64,000 bases of DNA from Alkalicoccus luteus (GCF_012034335.1 NZ_JAATHJ010000010.1:35410-99409), one strand, 5' to 3'; shown: positions 1 to 9,869, numbered from the stretch's first letter. A program made the numbers and translations. Notes: generated from the sequence alone by a model not told the origin.

Positions 1-343
1 CCGATACCGACCGAAACGATTCCCGTGCGTGAACATTAGATAAGTGAACTTCTACAACCGGTATGCTGATCGAGGCGCATGCATCTCTGACAGCGTAGCT
101 GTAATGAGTGAAAGCTGCCGGGTTTAAAATGACCGCATCGGCCTGTTCCTCAGCTGCATGAAGCGTATCGATAATCGCTCCTTCACTGCTGTGCTGAAAA
201 AAAGTTACTTCTGCACCAAGCCTATCCGCATGAGCTGTCACTTTCTTCTCAAGGTCATCAAGCGTTTCTGAACCGTATACATGCGGCTCTCTTTTTCCGA
301 GCCGGTTTAAATTCGGTCCGTTAATAATATGGACTTTCAGCAC
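1..343 (-). CDS. aroQ: 3-dehydroquinate dehydratase, type II (partial, 3' end outside window)
   Basis: Third step of the shikimate pathway: dehydrates 3-dehydroquinate to 3-dehydroshikimate. The reading frame starts at a GTG at 343 (VLKVHIINGPNLNRLGKREP), preceded by an AGGAAGG-type ribosome site, and runs off the left edge after about 114 of the usual ~145 codons. The type II signatures are visible: the N-terminal INGPNLNRLG, the NPAAFTHYSYAVRDA catalytic histidine region and EVHLSNVHARE. It is the yqhS orthologue by sequence and position. Another shikimate gene, aroK, lies at 11.3 kb. The identification is secure; the C-terminus is not visible. Confidence 0.95.
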   Translation of the reverse strand, partial: MLKVHIINGPNLNRLGKREPHVYGSETLDDLEKKVTAHADRLGAEVTFFQHSSEGAIIDTLHAAEEQADAVILNPAAFTHYSYAVRDACASISIPVVEVHLSNVHARESFRSVS

Positions 344-573
344 GCGGTCGCACCGCCTTCCTGCTAAATTCTTTCCCATCGAACATTTTATCACAGTACA
401 CCGGGAATGAATAGTTCATGAAGGTTGTCAATACAAGGTGTAAAAACGGTTGAAACAGGGAAAAGAACGGTAGATCAATCTAGCAGTAATTGTAATGCTC
501 GTGTAAACTGTAGTTACACATATTCCTTCACCGGATTTTACAAATCCGCTTACTATTTATGGAGGTGGACCTA

Positions 574-972
574 ATGAAAAGCAGGCGCATACATCCGCTT
601 GTGGTTATCGTATTAGCTTTTGCAGCTCTCGGCATCGGGGTCTCCCTGTTCAGTGATCCCGCCGGATTCATAACCAGCATCTTTGTAACGATTGGAATTG
701 TCACACTGCTTATTCTGCTGTTTAAAAAGTTTTTACAGCCCAAGCTGATGCAGCGTCAGAGCGGGTTTCAGGTGCCTGTCAAGAACGGTCGCCCGGTCGT
801 GAAACAGCAGCAAAAGCCGAAGCCGAAGTCACGCCGCAGCCACGTTCCGCTTAAAACAGTTAAGCAGGAAAAGCGTCATCCTAAGCCGCTGCTAAAACGG
901 CAGTCCGAGGTGAAGCTGACAGTTATCGAAGGGAAAAAGAACCCAAAGAAAAAGAGCCGGGCTTTGTTTTAA
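574..972 (+). CDS. SA1362/YqhP-like small membrane protein
   Basis: A 132-residue protein with two predicted membrane segments near the N-terminus (about residues 7-25 and 32-52), followed by a strongly basic cytoplasmic tail rich in K, R, P and Q. The ATG at 574 is chosen because GGAGG lies 8 nt upstream; an in-frame ATG at 559 is part of that ribosome site. It resembles the SA1362 family (YqhP in Bacillus), and its place next to aroQ, mntR and lipM agrees with that. No function is known. The basic tail could contact phospholipid headgroups or nucleic acid, but that is only inference. Confidence 0.7.
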   Translation: MKSRRIHPLVVIVLAFAALGIGVSLFSDPAGFITSIFVTIGIVTLLILLFKKFLQPKLMQRQSGFQVPVKNGRPVVKQQQKPKPKSRRSHVPLKTVKQEKRHPKPLLKRQSEVKLTVIEGKKNPKKKSRALF

Positions 973-988
973 CGCTTGGCTCTTTTCT
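951..988 (+). terminator. Rho-independent terminator overlapping the stop of the 574-972 gene
   Basis: AAAGAGCC pairs with GGCTCTTT across a loop of about 19 nt that contains the stop codon, and a T-rich tail follows. The loop is long for a terminator, so this is a moderate call. Confidence 0.5.
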
Positions 989-1037
989 TTTACATCCAGA
1001 TTATGGCTGAAGTTCTTCAGGAAGCGGGGGATCAATT

Positions 1038-1829
1038 TTGAGTTCCTATTTTGTCACCGTCTATTCACAGATACTATTTGCCGTCTGGCTGATCACTGCC
1101 GGAACCATCTTCTGGACGCTGGATAAGCGCTCCGGTTTTCAGCTTCTATATCTGACTGTGCTATCTTTATCACTTGGTTATATCATCCTGATGTATTTTC
1201 CATTTCTGCTGCTGAGCAATGACAGCGTGCCTTTCACTCATCCTCACATACAGGCGACGGTCACTTTGTTTGCGTTTTTGATTCCGCTTTGCAGGAGAAA
1301 AACGGAAGCAGCGCTCTGTATTTCTGCCGCTGCAGCTGTAAGCCTTATTTATCTGCTTGCCGGAGGGGTACCGGTTTTTACCGTGACTGGCGGTATACTG
1401 ATTGGGGGTTTCATCAGCTATACGTTTTACCGCAGTCTGGAATGGATCGGGTCGATGCCGGATGCTTACCTGTTTTCTTTCGCTATTATCCTACCTTTTT
1501 TTCTTGCTCTGCTTCTGGCTCCTGATGAGCTGTTCCTGGTGCTGCCTGGTCTGCTGCTCGGTACGGGCATCGGTGCGGTATTGGAACAGTACAAGGTGCG
1601 GATGTTCGTTGAACAGACCGGTGTCTCAGCTAAGTGGCTAGCCTCTGTGATCGGCGCAGCCGGTATATTATTTGTCCACTTCGGGGTCCGGCCTGCTTTC
1701 GACGGTTTTTTAATTGGAGACGTGGCTGCAGGTCTGTTTTTAGGACTATGGATCACGATAATACTGCCGTTTATTATGGTTGTTTCCGGGTTGTACGTCC
1801 AATACGGCCGCGGCGAAAAAATAATCTGA
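1038..1829 (+). CDS. Polytopic membrane protein, unknown function (PAP2-membrane-domain-like C-terminus)
   Basis: 263 residues, almost entirely hydrophobic, with about eight membrane segments. It starts at TTG 1038, chosen for GCGGGGG about 7 nt upstream. The C-terminal half (the GLLLGTGIGAVLEQYKVRMF stretch followed by further helices) resembles the membrane region attached to some PAP2-type phosphatases of Firmicutes. The PAP2 catalytic motifs (KX6RP, PSGH, SRX5HX3D) are absent. It is not obviously a homologue of the patatin-like or membrane proteins found in this area in B. subtilis. No function can be assigned. Transcription probably ends at the perfect palindrome at 1883-1922. Confidence 0.6.
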   Translation: MSSYFVTVYSQILFAVWLITAGTIFWTLDKRSGFQLLYLTVLSLSLGYIILMYFPFLLLSNDSVPFTHPHIQATVTLFAFLIPLCRRKTEAALCISAAAAVSLIYLLAGGVPVFTVTGGILIGGFISYTFYRSLEWIGSMPDAYLFSFAIILPFFLALLLAPDELFLVLPGLLLGTGIGAVLEQYKVRMFVEQTGVSAKWLASVIGAAGILFVHFGVRPAFDGFLIGDVAAGLFLGLWITIILPFIMVVSGLYVQYGRGEKII

Positions 1830-1882
1830 GAATCATTTTTACTGCAGTTATCCGCCGCAGGTGAACGATTTGGTTATCTACT

Positions 1883-1922
1883 AAAGAACGCCAGCTCCGG
1901 TCGACCGGAGCTGGCGTTCTTT
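1883..1922. terminator. Bidirectional terminator between convergent genes
   Basis: A perfect 40-nt palindrome centred on GGTCGACC, flanked by A-run and T-run. It separates the plus-strand membrane protein from the minus-strand mntR and can terminate both. Confidence 0.9.
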
Positions 1923-1951
1923 TTGTTCTATGTTTTCCGGGCAGCACGTCA

Positions 1952-2395
1952 TCATTGCTGCTCCCCTTCATCCGCTTCAGGGTCCTGCTTACGCTGCGTC
2001 GCTTTGAGCTCCTTTACGCGTATCTCGTCTTCTTCAAAGTATGTTACGAGATCACCAATCCGGTCAATCGCTTCCCAGCTCAGATGGTGCTCTATACCCT
2101 CCACATCGCTGTAAATTCGCTTCTCATCAACGCCGATGATACGCATAAATTCTTCCAGCAGCTCATGACGGTAAACGAGTCTTTTCCCAATCTTTTTTCC
2201 TTTGGCTGTCAGGACGAGCCCTCTATATTTCTCATAGACTAAATAATCCTCGCCATCAAGCTTTTGAACCATTTTAGTGACAGATGACGGGTGGACCTCC
2301 AGTGCATCTGCTATATCAGATACTCTGGCGTAGCCTTTCTCATCGATTAATTGATAAATTCGTTCTAAGTAATCTTCCATACTGGGTGTAGGCAT
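1952..2395 (-). CDS. mntR: Manganese-responsive transcriptional regulator MntR
   Basis: DtxR/MntR-family metalloregulator of 147 residues that represses manganese uptake genes when Mn(II) is bound. It begins [16 protein letters not shown], as in known MntR proteins. The ATG at 2395 has GGAGG upstream, and the frame is open further upstream without family similarity. The winged helix (about 20-70, with the recognition segment [13 protein letters not shown]) is followed by the metal-binding dimerisation domain with the [14 protein letters not shown] segment. A candidate target site is present at 47710-47725 in front of the Mn-type ABC transporter. The tail is acidic and Q-rich. Confidence 0.96.
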   Translation of the reverse strand: MPTPSMEDYLERIYQLIDEKGYARVSDIADALEVHPSSVTKMVQKLDGEDYLVYEKYRGLVLTAKGKKIGKRLVYRHELLEEFMRIIGVDEKRIYSDVEGIEHHLSWEAIDRIGDLVTYFEEDEIRVKELKATQRKQDPEADEGEQQ

Positions 2396-2595
2396 GTACG
2401 ATCCTCCAGACAGCTTGCATTCAGTGTGCATGTCACATTTTAGCATATGCGACAGTCTATTTCTATCCTTTCTTAGCTTTCGGTTATTCATATCTACAGG
2501 AACAAGACTTTCCGCTGGTAGTACGCTTTACTTCTTTCGTTCCTTTTTCAATACTTATTTGACAGGTTTTTTTCCGAAATTATGTAACCATAAAA

Positions 2596-2632
2596 GGACT
2601 GCAGGACTCGATTGACGAGCTCTGCAGTCCTC
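2596..2632 (-). terminator. Terminator of nrdJ
   Basis: AGGACTGCAG pairs with CTGCAGTCCT around a 17-nt loop. Read on the minus strand the stem is followed by TTTTAT. It lies just after the nrdJ stop codon. Confidence 0.8.
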
Positions 2633-2646
2633 TCTTATCAGTCGAT

Positions 2647-5214
2647 TTAAAGGCCGCACTTCAACTGGGCACTGCAGTTGGTGCACGTATTGCAGCCTCC
2701 GATATCTTCTACTGTTCCCTGTCTGCACACCGGACATGTGTCGCCTACTTCACTGCCGTAATTCACGGATGTGGAGCGCACATCGGTGATCGTCTCGACA
2801 AGCACAACCGGCTGCTTCGTTTCGTTTTGCTGTTCTCCACCAGTAAGATCGACCGCGTAGTTATCGTTTTCTTCTGCCTTCAGCGTCAGAACCTGAGAAT
2901 CACGGCTTCCGTCGACGTAAACCGTGCCGCCCTTGGCTCCGCCTTTATACAGACGCTCATAAACAGATTTTACCTGATCAACAGTATATCCTTTCGGAGC
3001 GTTCACTGTTTTACTTAGAGAGCTGTCTACCCACTTTTGAATGACACACTGCACATCTGCATGTTCTTCCGGAGAAAGCTCCATTGAAGAAACAAACCAC
3101 TCAGGAAGCTTTTCCGGATCTTGCTCCGGGTGCTCCTCAAGATACTTTTGTAAAATCTCTGCCTTCACTTCAATGAATTTACCTAGTCTTCCGCTGCGGA
3201 AATATGAGAAGGAAAAGTATGGTTCAAGTCCGGTTGAAACACCGACCATTGTACCTGTAGATCCAGTTGGTGCGACCGTAAGCAGGTGAGAGTTGCGAAT
3301 ACCGTGCTGACGAATACCTTCCAACACATCCTCCGGCATTTTTCTCATATAGCCGGTTTCCGTAAATCTGGTGCGAAGATAGCTCGTTTCTTCTGCACCG
3401 GCAGCTTCCAGATAAGGGAAGCTGCCTTTTTCCTCTGCAAGCTTAATCGAAGTACGGTAAGCCGTTACCGCAATTGTTTCAAATATTTTATCCACGAGTA
3501 CGTTTCCTTCTTCAGAGCCGTATCGTGTCTCCGTTTTAATCAGCAGATCATGAAGGCCCATCACACCAAGACCGACCCGGCGTTCGCCTAGTGCCTGCTT
3601 CGTGTTGTCTTCCAGGAAATAAGGTGTTGCATCGATAACGTTGTCCTGCATCCGGACACCGGTAGCAACTGTTTCTGCAAGTTTATCGTAATCTACTGTT
3701 TTCCTCTCTGTATCGGCCATTTCAGCAAGGTTCACTGCAGCGAGGTTACATACAGAATATGGTGCAAGCGGCTGTTCACCGCAAGGGTTCGTTGCAACAA
3801 CTTTCTGACCATAAGCGCTCGCATTTGTCATTTCATTCGCATTATCGATGAAGAAAATGCCGGGCTCTGCAGAATAAGTCGCACAAATGTTGATCAGATT
3901 CCAAAGCTCTTTTGCCTTAATAGTGCGATAAGTGCGTACTCCAAATCCTAGCTTCTCCCACTCACGGACGTCACCGTATTCCTGCCATTCGCGGTTGTAA
4001 GCCTGCATTTCAGCTTCGGAGTAATTTTCTACATCCGGGAAGCGGAGCTGATAGTCGGCATCCTGTTCGACAGCTTCCATAAACTCTTTTGTGATACAGA
4101 CTGATATGTTTGCGCCAGTCAGAAATTCGGCATTGTTCACCTGATACGTTCCGCCGTCCCGTAGCTTTTGTTCGGCGTCACGGATTACCTTCGGATCGAA
4201 TCCTCCCTGACCTTCAATGTGCTTGTAATTAATAATACTTTGGTACATCGCTTCTTCGAGCTCTGTAAATGGCGTGAATTTCAGTTTGTCTTTTATGAGA
4301 GAAGCGATCTGATCGTCTTCTGTCTGTTCAAGCAGATAGCGGAGTATCCGTGGATTTTGCATTTTAGAGATTATAAATTCCAGAATATCAGGATGCCAGT
4401 CTGACAGCATGATCATCTGAGCACCGCGTCTGGAACCTCCCTGCTCAACGAGATGCGTCAGCTTAGCGATATCATCAAGCCAGGAGACAGATCCTGAAGA
4501 CTTTCCGTTAACTCCTCTGGCAAGAGCATTTCTCGGGCGAAGCGTAGAACCGTTCGTACCGACTCCGCCGCCTCGGCTCATAATTTCCATTACCTGCTTG
4601 CGATGATCGGAAATACCTTCTCTAGAGTCAGCAACAAATGGCATCACGTAGCAGTTAAAATAGGTGACGTCGGTTTCTGAGCCTGCCCCGTAGAGCACTC
4701 TGCCGGCGGGAACAAAGTTCATGTTCACCAGCTGCTTGTAAAATTTTTCGAACCACTCGCTGCGCTTTTCCTCGGTCTGTTCAACCGATGCAAGGCCGCG
4801 GGCATTCCGTTTGGCAATCTGCTCGTAGTAAAGCTCAAGCGGTTTGTCGATTGTAGCAAGGGCTCGTTCGACGATACCTGTCTTTTTTTCTTCAGGAGAG
4901 TCCAGCACTCCGAGAAATTCTTCTTCCACCGCAATTTTAGCAGTACCAGCTTCCCAGTCGATACTGGTAACAAAACCATATCCGCGTGCAGGGAATTTCG
5001 GATCGTTTTTAACAGTCAGTACGACAAAGTCTCCCTCTTTTAACGTGATCTTTTCTGTATCTTTAAACGTGTATCGATCCAGCATCACCAGTCTGGAAAC
5101 TCCGCTTTGCTGCCGGTGCATATCTGGTGTCACGGGAAATACTTGCGGAAACTGCTCAATGTCCTTATTCAGCTGATCGAGATCGATTCGTTTTTCTGAC
5201 ATATACGTAGTCAC
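2647..5214 (-). CDS. nrdJ: Adenosylcobalamin-dependent (class II) ribonucleoside-diphosphate reductase
   Basis: Reduces ribonucleotides to deoxyribonucleotides with adenosylcobalamin as radical source, so it works with or without oxygen. About 855 residues. The GTG at 5214 is preferred because AAGGAG lies 9 nt upstream; an in-frame ATG at 5202 (MSEKRIDLDQLNKDIEQF) is the alternative. Visible hallmarks are the redox cysteine in FNCYVMPF (about residue 188), the NPCGEQPL radical-site motif (Cys about 478), and a C-terminal four-cysteine segment (CPVCRQG and CNTCTNC) ending in KCGL that would re-reduce the active site. The gene stands alone, with its own terminator and a promoter flanked by two NrdR boxes. 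Its presence implies a supply of cobalamin. Confidence 0.95.
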   Translation of the reverse strand: MTTYMSEKRIDLDQLNKDIEQFPQVFPVTPDMHRQQSGVSRLVMLDRYTFKDTEKITLKEGDFVVLTVKNDPKFPARGYGFVTSIDWEAGTAKIAVEEEFLGVLDSPEEKKTGIVERALATIDKPLELYYEQIAKRNARGLASVEQTEEKRSEWFEKFYKQLVNMNFVPAGRVLYGAGSETDVTYFNCYVMPFVADSREGISDHRKQVMEIMSRGGGVGTNGSTLRPRNALARGVNGKSSGSVSWLDDIAKLTHLVEQGGSRRGAQMIMLSDWHPDILEFIISKMQNPRILRYLLEQTEDDQIASLIKDKLKFTPFTELEEAMYQSIINYKHIEGQGGFDPKVIRDAEQKLRDGGTYQVNNAEFLTGANISVCITKEFMEAVEQDADYQLRFPDVENYSEAEMQAYNREWQEYGDVREWEKLGFGVRTYRTIKAKELWNLINICATYSAEPGIFFIDNANEMTNASAYGQKVVATNPCGEQPLAPYSVCNLAAVNLAEMADTERKTVDYDKLAETVATGVRMQDNVIDATPYFLEDNTKQALGERRVGLGVMGLHDLLIKTETRYGSEEGNVLVDKIFETIAVTAYRTSIKLAEEKGSFPYLEAAGAEETSYLRTRFTETGYMRKMPEDVLEGIRQHGIRNSHLLTVAPTGSTGTMVGVSTGLEPYFSFSYFRSGRLGKFIEVKAEILQKYLEEHPEQDPEKLPEWFVSSMELSPEEHADVQCVIQKWVDSSLSKTVNAPKGYTVDQVKSVYERLYKGGAKGGTVYVDGSRDSQVLTLKAEENDNYAVDLTGGEQQNETKQPVVLVETITDVRSTSVNYGSEVGDTCPVCRQGTVEDIGGCNTCTNCSAQLKCGL

Positions 5215-5315
5215 TGGCCTCGCTCCTTCTCGTTCTTTTGTGAATGAAGAGAGTCTTTGTCCGGGCAAAAAGAAAGGAAGCCCGGCAAGGCTCCTTATAA
5301 AATTACGTAAACACG

Positions 5316-5332
5316 ACGCTATATATAGTGTC
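5316..5332 (-). promoter_or_regulatory. NrdR box 2 (promoter-proximal)
   Basis: The sequence CACTATATATAG on the minus strand matches the NrdR-box consensus (ACACTATATATAGTGT type) and covers the likely -10 region of nrdJ. Its centre is 31 bp from the centre of the second box. Confidence 0.75.
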
Positions 5333-5346
5333 CGGAGTGAAACAAA

Positions 5347-5362
5347 CAACTATATATAGGAT
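5347..5362 (-). promoter_or_regulatory. NrdR box 1 (promoter-distal)
   Basis: CTATATATAG core, the same ten bases as in the proximal box, 31 bp away or about three helical turns. This is the usual arrangement for cooperative NrdR binding at ribonucleotide reductase promoters. A TTGTTT -35-like hexamer lies between the boxes, 16 bp from TATATA in the proximal box. Confidence 0.75.
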
Positions 5363-5479
5363 ATATTGCTATTCTATACCCTGGGCATCAGCTTGTAAAC
5401 GTAAAAGTTATGAAATTAACATGCGTCGTTCGGGGGTGCCGCTAAGGACACGGGTTTACCCTGAAAAAATAGTTATATA

Positions 5480-6310
5480 CTAGTATTTGTAATTCCACTC
5501 ATCCGCGGCATATTTGTCTGCAGCCAGTTTTCTCACTTGATCTTCCTGGGCCATGCTGAGTTTCCACTCGGTCAGCTGGATATTAAGATCTTCTTCAAAC
5601 CCGCGCACGAATGCGGCTCTCATTTCAGCCGCTGAAGGAACGTGATCCATCAGCTCTTCCATCGGCGTTGCTTTGCTCCGGAAACCGGCCTGCATTCGAC
5701 GACGGATTTTCTCGCTTTTAAATAAAAACATATCAAACAATTTTTCTTCATCAAAACTGCGGATAATCGAACCGTGCTGCAAAATAACACCCTTCTGTCT
5801 CGTTTGCGCACTTCCAGCTATTTTCCGGCCGTTTACGACCATCTCATACCAGGAAGGAGCATCAAAACAGACGGCAGAACGAGGCGATTTAAGATCTGCC
5901 TTTTCCTCTTCCGTTCGCGGGATGGAAAACCCTGCTTCCAGTCCCATATTTTTAAACCCTAAAAGCAATCCTCCTGATAAAACTCTGTAGGCTTCTGTGA
6001 TGCCCGCAGGTATGCCTGGATGATCTTCTTTTACTATGATGCTGTAAGTCAGCTCATCTTCATGTAAAACCGCCCTGCCGCCGGTCGGCCTTCTTACAAG
6101 GCCTGCTCCATGGTGCTTAACAGCCTCTGTATCAATATCCCGGTCCACGCGCTGAAAATATCCGAGAGAAAGTGACGCAGGATCCCATTCGTAAAAACGG
6201 ATAACCGGAGGGATATGTCCTTCCCTGTGCCAGTCCATCAGCTTCTCGTCAAGCGCCATATTATAGGCAGGCCCTGCCGCACCTGAATTTATGTAGTACC
6301 ACTGTTCCAT
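5480..6310 (-). CDS. lipM: Octanoyl-[acyl-carrier-protein]:protein N-octanoyltransferase LipM
   Basis: Transfers octanoyl groups from ACP to GcvH in the Bacillus-type lipoate assembly pathway. The 276-residue BPL/LPL-fold protein shows [18 protein letters not shown], the catalytic Cys148 in [12 protein letters not shown], and Lys163 in GRKIAGSAQ. The ATG at 6310 has GGGAGG 8 nt upstream. It sits beside mntR and the rhodanese YqhL as in B. subtilis. The octanoylated GcvH is the lipoyl partner of the glycine cleavage proteins encoded 1 kb away, so the placement makes metabolic sense. Confidence 0.94.
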   Translation of the reverse strand: MEQWYYINSGAAGPAYNMALDEKLMDWHREGHIPPVIRFYEWDPASLSLGYFQRVDRDIDTEAVKHHGAGLVRRPTGGRAVLHEDELTYSIIVKEDHPGIPAGITEAYRVLSGGLLLGFKNMGLEAGFSIPRTEEEKADLKSPRSAVCFDAPSWYEMVVNGRKIAGSAQTRQKGVILQHGSIIRSFDEEKLFDMFLFKSEKIRRRMQAGFRSKATPMEELMDHVPSAAEMRAAFVRGFEEDLNIQLTEWKLSMAQEDQVRKLAADKYAADEWNYKY

Positions 6311-6442
6311 ACGAGCAACCTCCCAACCACTCTATCATACAGAAAAACGACGCGGAGAACAAAGCAGAAAGAGAAACATTGCACAAAGGCCTGATAACGT
6401 TTATTATTTAGTATGGTAAACGTCATGTAAAGGGGTGTCGAA

Positions 6443-6817
6443 ATGGAAATATGGATACTGATTGCAGTAACCGTTCTGCTGATTGTTTTTCTCATTTTCC
6501 GGATGAAAAAACCATCTTATTTATCGGTTTTAACGCAGGAGGAATTTACGAAAAACTATCGAAAAGCACAGCTGATTGATGTTCGTGAAGAACGGGAATT
6601 TAAAACCGGGCATATCCTTGGCGCACGAAATATTCCGTTGTCCCAGATGCGTATGCGCAACTCGGAGATACGCCCGGATAAGCCCGTTTATTTATATTGT
6701 CAGAACGGTTCCAGATCCGTGCAAGCTGCTAAAATTCTTCGCAAAAAAAGAGATGCTGAAGACTTAAATATGCTTAAAGGCGGCTTCAAAAAATGGACAG
6801 GTAAAGTGAAAAAATAG
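6443..6817 (+). CDS. yqhL: Membrane-anchored rhodanese-like protein (YqhL type)
   Basis: 124 residues: one N-terminal membrane helix (about 3-20), then a single rhodanese domain. The active-site loop is CQNGSRS, preceded by the usual LIDVREEREFKTGHI segment and followed by LKGGFKKW. Such proteins handle persulfide sulfur. The physiological acceptor is unknown. It is divergent from lipM with a short shared control region and followed by a strong terminator. The catalytic cysteine is present, so the domain should be active. Confidence 0.9.
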   Translation: MEIWILIAVTVLLIVFLIFRMKKPSYLSVLTQEEFTKNYRKAQLIDVREEREFKTGHILGARNIPLSQMRMRNSEIRPDKPVYLYCQNGSRSVQAAKILRKKRDAEDLNMLKGGFKKWTGKVKK

Positions 6818-6830
6818 CTTCGTGCTCACA

Positions 6831-6870
6831 AACGGCCTTCCGGAAGTTTATCCGGAAGGCCGTTTTCGTG
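6831..6870 (+). terminator. Terminator of yqhL
   Basis: AACGGCCTTCCGGA pairs with TCCGGAAGGCCGTT, followed by TTCG. It shares its GGCCTTCCGGA core with the hairpin at 7001-7040. Confidence 0.8.
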
Positions 6871-7000
6871 CTGTTTGATAAGAGAAGCTTGCAGAATAGT
6901 TATTGCTGTCGCTGCATAAGGAAGGGATATTTGAAGATAATCCTTCTTCTCAGAAAACAATGTCATTATACATTAATAGAAAAATCATGATGGATTCGAC

Positions 7001-7040
7001 ATGAAAGGCCTTCCGGAAAGATAACCGGAAGGCCTTTCAT
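7001..7040 (-). terminator. Terminator of the gcv operon
   Basis: A perfect 16-bp stem (ATGAAAGGCCTTCCGG with its complement) and an 8-nt A-rich loop lie just after the gcvPB stop. The U-run on the minus strand is short (TTTCAT). Confidence 0.75.
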
Positions 7041-7049
7041 CGTCTGCAA

Positions 7050-8525
7050 TCAGACAGTTGCTTCTTCTTTTGCTTCCCAGCGAAGCACCGGCTTTCGGGC
7101 AGCCTGTGTTTCATCCAGGCGGCTTACAACAGTCGTGTGCGGGGCTTCCTGAACTATTTCAGGGTTTGTCTCGGCTTCTTTTGCGATCTGAATCATCGCA
7201 TCACAAAATTCATCCAGCGTTTCCTTCGATTCTGTCTCTGTCGGTTCGATCATAAGACACTCCTCGACGTTAATCGGGAAGTAGATAGTTGGCGGATGAT
7301 ATCCGAAATCGAGCAGACGCTTTGCGATATCCAGCGTCCGGACACCAAGCTTTTTCTGTCTTTTACCAGAAAGAACAAACTCATGCTTACAGTGCTGCTC
7401 GTAAGGGGTATCAAAGTACGGCTGAAGCCTGCGAAGCATATAGTTTGCGTTGAGTACAGCCTGCCGGGAAACTTGCCTTAATCCTTCCGGCCCCATCGTT
7501 CTGATATACGTGTAGGCTCGAACATTAATACCGAAGTTCCCATAATACGGTTTAACACGGCCGATGGAATCCGGAAACTCCCAGGCGAAGCGGTAGCTTT
7601 CGCCATCTTTTGCAACGATTGGAGCGGGCAGATACGGAACGAGGTCCTGTTTTACGCCGACCGGACCGGAACCGGGACCGCCGCCTCCATGAGGGGTAGT
7701 GAATGTTTTATGCAAGTTCAAATGCACTACATCAAAGCCCATGTCTCCAGGACGGGTCATTCCGAGAATCGCGTTGGAGTTCGCACCATCATAATACAGC
7801 TTCCCGCCCGCTTCATGAATAATGGAAGCCATTTCAACAATATCCCGCTCAAACAGGCCGAGCGTATTTGGGTTGGTCAGCATAAGAGCTGCAGTATCCT
7901 CACCAGCAAGCTCTCTTAAATGCTCAAGGTCAACAAGACCTTCATCGTTAGAGCGGACCGTCACAGCATCAAAGCCTGCTACTACCGCAGAAGCAGGATT
8001 CGTGCCGTGCGCGGAATCAGGAACGATTACTTTAGTGCGGCCGTAATCCCCATTTGCTTCATGAAATGCACGGATCAGCATTAAACCGGTCCACTCACCG
8101 TGCGCTCCGGCTGCAGGCTGGAGCGTTACCTGGTCCATTCCTGTAACAGCTTCGAGAGACTGCTGGAGCTCATACATAAGCTCAAGAGCTCCCTGAAGCT
8201 GGGATTCCGGCTGATACGGATGCAGATGAGCGAAGCCTGGATATCTCGCCACATCTTCATTGATTTTCGGGTTGTATTTCATCGTACACGATCCGAGCGG
8301 ATAAAATCCGGAGTCAACCCCGTGGTTACGGCGTGATAGAGCAGTATAATGTCTGACGAGCTGCAGTTCGGATACCTGCGGCAGCTCTGCCGGTTCTTGT
8401 CTGCGATACTTAGACGGCAGTAGCTCCTGTTCATCAACCGGATCGATATCAAGCTCCGGGAGACTATGACCAATGCGACCTTCTCTGCTCAGCTCGAAAA
8501 TGAGTGCTTGTTCATCCGTTCTCAT
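7050..8525 (-). CDS. gcvPB: Glycine dehydrogenase (aminomethyl-transferring) subunit 2, P-protein beta
   Basis: C-terminal half of the split P-protein of the glycine cleavage system. The PLP enzyme decarboxylates glycine and passes the aminomethyl group to lipoyl-GcvH. 491 residues. The PLP lysine is Lys273 in [17 protein letters not shown], and [14 protein letters not shown] near residue 75 is family-typical. The start codon overlaps the gcvPA stop by four bases (ATGA), indicating translational coupling. It is the last gene of the riboswitch-controlled gcvT-gcvPA-gcvPB operon, followed by a long hairpin. Confidence 0.97.
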   Translation of the reverse strand: MRTDEQALIFELSREGRIGHSLPELDIDPVDEQELLPSKYRRQEPAELPQVSELQLVRHYTALSRRNHGVDSGFYPLGSCTMKYNPKINEDVARYPGFAHLHPYQPESQLQGALELMYELQQSLEAVTGMDQVTLQPAAGAHGEWTGLMLIRAFHEANGDYGRTKVIVPDSAHGTNPASAVVAGFDAVTVRSNDEGLVDLEHLRELAGEDTAALMLTNPNTLGLFERDIVEMASIIHEAGGKLYYDGANSNAILGMTRPGDMGFDVVHLNLHKTFTTPHGGGGPGSGPVGVKQDLVPYLPAPIVAKDGESYRFAWEFPDSIGRVKPYYGNFGINVRAYTYIRTMGPEGLRQVSRQAVLNANYMLRRLQPYFDTPYEQHCKHEFVLSGKRQKKLGVRTLDIAKRLLDFGYHPPTIYFPINVEECLMIEPTETESKETLDEFCDAMIQIAKEAETNPEIVQEAPHTTVVSRLDETQAARKPVLRWEAKEEATV

Positions 8526-9868
8526 TTTAACCCCTCCAGTCCTTCTACGAGCGCTTCAATTTCTTCCTTGGTGCGAAGCTCCGTGACTGCAATCAGCATG
8601 TGGTGATCGCGTCCTTCATAAAATCTGCCAAGATCCAAACCGCCGATGATGCCTTTATCAAAAAGTGATTCATTGACCTGTTCACAAGGTTTCGGCAGAT
8701 TAATGACGAATTCGTTAAAGAACGGGCCGTCATGAACCAGTTCAAAACCAGCTTCCTGAAGTCGCTTTTTCGTGTAAAGGGCCTTTTGCATGTTCTGAGA
8801 CGCCATTTCCTGAAGTCCGTATTTTCCGATCGCACTCATGGCAACAGACGCTGCCAGTGCATTAAGCGCCTGGTTGGAACAAATATTACTCGTAGCCTTA
8901 TCTCGGCGGATATGCTGCTCCCGTGCCTGTAATGTCAGCACAAATCCGCGTCGGCCGTCTTCATCAACTGTTTCTCCGACAAGTCTCCCAGGTACTTTTC
9001 GCATCAGCTTTTTTGTGACAGCAAAATAACCACAGTGCGGTCCGCCTAACTGAGTGGGAATCCCAAAGGGCTGTGCGTCTCCGACGACAACATCTGCTCC
9101 AAATTCACCTGGCGGCTGCAGCATGCCAAGGCTTAACGGATTGGAAGAAACAATAAAATGCGCTTTTTTACTGTGTGCAATTTTTTCAATTTCCTCCAAG
9201 TCTTCAATTTGACCGAAAAAGTTTGGGTACTGCACAATCACGCAGGCAGTTTCATCTGAATAACTGTTTTTCAGAGCATCCAGGCTGGTCTGCCCATCAG
9301 TGGCTTCAATGACGGTTACTTCCAGGTTTTGTCCTTTAGCATTTGTCCGAAGCACTTCCACCGCTTCAGGGTGAACCGCCTCTGATACAAGAATTTGCTT
9401 TTTCTTTGTTACTCCGCAGCTCATCATTGCCGCTTCAGCGAGAGCCGTAGGACCGTCATACATAGAAGAGTTTGCGAGATCCATGCCGGTAAGCTCAGCG
9501 ATCATCGTTTGAAACTCAAAAATTCCCTGCAGTTCGCCTTGAGAAATTTCAGGCTGATACGGAGTATAAGCCGTGAAAAATTCAGATCGAAGCAGCATGT
9601 GGTTTACGACAGAAGGGATGTAGTGCTCGTATACGCCTGCTCCCAGGAAGGACGGAACATCCTTTACATTCGTATTCTTTTCAGCGAGTCGCTGCATCTC
9701 TTTAATTAACGCCGTTTCTTTCAATGCTTTCGGTACGTTTAACGTTTCTTGGAAACGAACCTCCTCAGGGACATCTGCAAACAGCTCTTCCAGAGAATCA
9801 ATTCCAATCGTTTCCATCATTGCCTGCTGATCTTGTTCCGTTGACGGCAGATAACGGTGACTGCTCAT
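8522..9868 (-). CDS. gcvPA: Glycine dehydrogenase (aminomethyl-transferring) subunit 1, P-protein alpha
   Basis: N-terminal half of the split P-protein, 448 residues, the usual length. It starts [17 protein letters not shown] at ATG 9868, whose GGAGG is provided by the last codons of gcv[19 protein letters not shown], the [11 protein letters not shown] segment and the [13 protein letters not shown] loop are typical of the family. It forms the active enzyme with GcvPB, which is translationally coupled downstream. No GcvH gene is in the window. Confidence 0.97.
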   Translation of the reverse strand: MSSHRYLPSTEQDQQAMMETIGIDSLEELFADVPEEVRFQETLNVPKALKETALIKEMQRLAEKNTNVKDVPSFLGAGVYEHYIPSVVNHMLLRSEFFTAYTPYQPEISQGELQGIFEFQTMIAELTGMDLANSSMYDGPTALAEAAMMSCGVTKKKQILVSEAVHPEAVEVLRTNAKGQNLEVTVIEATDGQTSLDALKNSYSDETACVIVQYPNFFGQIEDLEEIEKIAHSKKAHFIVSSNPLSLGMLQPPGEFGADVVVGDAQPFGIPTQLGGPHCGYFAVTKKLMRKVPGRLVGETVDEDGRRGFVLTLQAREQHIRRDKATSNICSNQALNALAASVAMSAIGKYGLQEMASQNMQKALYTKKRLQEAGFELVHDGPFFNEFVINLPKPCEQVNESLFDKGIIGGLDLGRFYEGRDHHMLIAVTELRTKEEIEALVEGLEGLK

Positions 9869-9869
9869 G

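Noticed and set aside
5215..5479. Cobalamin riboswitch upstream of nrdJ
   Set aside because: I looked for the B12 box and its long fold; the leader is too short and only a small CCGGGC/GCCCGG hairpin is present.
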